Below, piece by piece: positions 5,004 to 5,947 of a DNA stretch of 5,947 nucleotides. The notes under the pieces were generated by a model. That model saw nothing but the letters and a program-made list of their open reading frames with translations. It was not told where the DNA came from and searched no databases. Origin of the DNA: Candidatus Heimdallarchaeota archaeon (GTDB lineage: Archaea > Asgardarchaeota > Heimdallarchaeia > JABLTI01); the NCBI GenBank assembly GCA_023128635.1, contig JAGMDP010000236.1, forward strand, positions 1 to 5,947, read 5' to 3'. Position 1 is the stretch's first letter. Each line of letters begins with the position of its first letter. Made by a program: the position numbers and the translations under genes.

Positions 5004-5947
5004 GAATAAACCTCCTTAGGTGGTTCCACGATTTTACCTTCAATGACTGAAGCTGCTACTGTAGCTGGGCTGCTTAGATAGATGCTTGTGTCCTCCTTGC
5101 ATCCCATTCGTCCTTTGAAGTTTCTATTTGCTGATGAGATAGCTGTTTCTCCAGGCGCAAGACAACCGCCATATGCTCCTAAGCAAGGTCCGCAACCCGG
5201 AACTGCTAATTCTCCACCCGCTTCTACTAAGGTTTGAATTATGCCTTTACTCATCCCCTCAAGCAAAATTGTTTGCGAAGCAGGATAAATTAAAAGTCTA
5301 ACATTTTTCTTTATCTTTTTCCCTTTAAGGATTTTAGCTGCAGCTTCTAAATCATCAATTCGTCCATTAGTACAAGTCCCTAATAATCCGACATCTACTT
5401 CAATATCTGAAAGCTCTGATATTGGGGAAACATTATCAACATTATGTGGCTTTGCCACTACTGGGACGATTTGATCTAAATTATAATCTTTCTCGAGTAT
5501 ATAAGGAGCATCTTTATCCGGTTGTATTTTCTTATAGGCATCTATTGCTCTATTTCTCAAATAATTATCAGTAACTTTGTCAGCTGGGAACATTCCTGCC
5601 TTTCCATCCATTTCAGCCACCATGTTGCAAAGAGTAAGTCGCTCACTTATACTGAAATCTTTAGCTGCTTCTCCATGGAATTCCACTGATTTGTAACTTG
5701 CACCGTCGGATCTCATATCACCAATTATATGCAAAATGACATCTTTAGCGAATACGTTTTTCTTCAGCTTCCCTTCAAGATTGATTTTAATAGATTCAGG
5801 TATCTTTAACCATGTTTGACCAATTGCCCAAATACTAGCAGCTTCTGTTCTTCCAATTGGTATACCTGCTGCACCGAGAGCTCCATGCGAGGTAGTATGA
5901 GAATCAGAACCAAGAATAACTACACCGGGAATCACATGCCCTTCTTG
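5000..5947 (-). CDS. leuC: 3-isopropylmalate dehydratase / homoaconitase-type large subunit (N-terminus off window)
   Basis: The frame is open to the right edge, leaving 315 residues of a protein normally near 420, so about the first 100 are missing. The segment begins QEGHVIPGVVILGSDSHTTS, the conserved region before the first third of LeuC-type proteins; the GTG at 5935 is an internal Val codon, not a start. The three [4Fe-4S] cysteines are present: one in GTCTNGRIDDL (residue ~192 of the visible part) and two in GCGPC (~252 and 255). ANRNFKGRMG and IYLSSPATVAASVIEGKI near the C-terminus are also characteristic. It forms a heterodimeric dehydratase with the small subunit. IPMI, homoaconitase and related dehydratases cannot be separated from this segment, so the symbol is provisional. 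Its stop TGA overlaps the small-subunit TTG, showing one operon. The promoter is outside the window. Confidence 0.93.
   Translation of the reverse strand, partial: QEGHVIPGVVILGSDSHTTSHGALGAAGIPIGRTEAASIWAIGQTWLKIPESIKINLEGKLKKNVFAKDVILHIIGDMRSDGASYKSVEFHGEAAKDFSISERLTLCNMVAEMDGKAGMFPADKVTDNYLRNRAIDAYKKIQPDKDAPYILEKDYNLDQIVPVVAKPHNVDNVSPISELSDIEVDVGLLGTCTNGRIDDLEAAAKILKGKKIKKNVRLLIYPASQTILLEGMSKGIIQTLVEAGGELAVPGCGPCLGAYGGCLAPGETAISSANRNFKGRMGCKEDTSIYLSSPATVAASVIEGKIVEPPKEVYS
5010..5017 (-). promoter_or_regulatory. Strong Shine-Dalgarno site that fixes the TTG start of the small subunit
   Basis: On the minus strand AAGGAGGT sits inside the last codons of the large subunit. The GGAGG core (5015-5011) ends 7 bases before the TTG at 5003-5001. 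This near-ideal match and spacing decides for TTG over the ATG 18 bases further in. It indicates direct ribosome entry, or re-initiation by ribosomes finishing the large subunit. Confidence 0.85.

Noticed and set aside
5933..5935. GTG at 5935 as start of the large subunit
   Set aside because: The frame stays open beyond it with family-conserved residues (QEGH), and an enzyme starting here would lack about 100 N-terminal residues.
3983..5947. CRISPR array, insertion sequence or phage/defence cassette
   Set aside because: No regularly spaced long repeats, transposase motifs or terminal inverted repeats with target duplications were seen anywhere in the window.

Overview
The window looks like part of an archaeal chromosome, most likely from an Asgard archaeon. 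This is an inference and no marker gene settles it. The DNA is A+T-rich (about two thirds by eye). Genes have TATA-like boxes and T-rich 3' ends. One protein joins a longin-like domain to a DENN-like domain, a eukaryote-style trafficking architecture. A large membrane protein carries 13 N-X-S/T sequons, all on the predicted outer side. Two genes start with TTG, one of them behind a near-perfect Shine-Dalgarno sequence.

Layout, left to right. (1) Positions 1-1901 (+) encode a large membrane-anchored, probably N-glycosylated surface protein whose frame is open at the left edge; a small hairpin and T-tract follow it. (2) Positions 1939-2229 (-) encode a small acylphosphatase with both catalytic residues, convergent with the first gene. 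(3) Positions 2230-2372 are a divergent promoter region with tandem repeats. (4) Positions 2373-3611 (+) encode a 412-residue longin/DENN-like protein, the most interesting gene here. (5) Positions 3614-3982 (-) encode a stand-alone CheY-like receiver, tail to tail with the previous gene with only 2 bases between stop codons; its promoter holds two perfect dyads. (6) Positions 3983-4496 are a 514-base gap with two tandem inverted repeats, short direct repeats and one doubtful 34-codon ORF. (7) Positions 4497-5947 (-) hold the small subunit and the C-terminal three quarters of the large subunit of an aconitase-superfamily hydro-lyase (3-isopropylmalate dehydratase or homoaconitase type), translationally coupled; the large subunit runs off the right edge.

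Apart from the two hydro-lyase subunits, which form one enzyme, the genes look like separate transcription units and not one pathway. The surface protein and the longin/DENN-like protein are both membrane-related in character, but nothing in the sequence links them functionally. I see no CRISPR array, insertion sequence, tRNA, rRNA or defence cassette.
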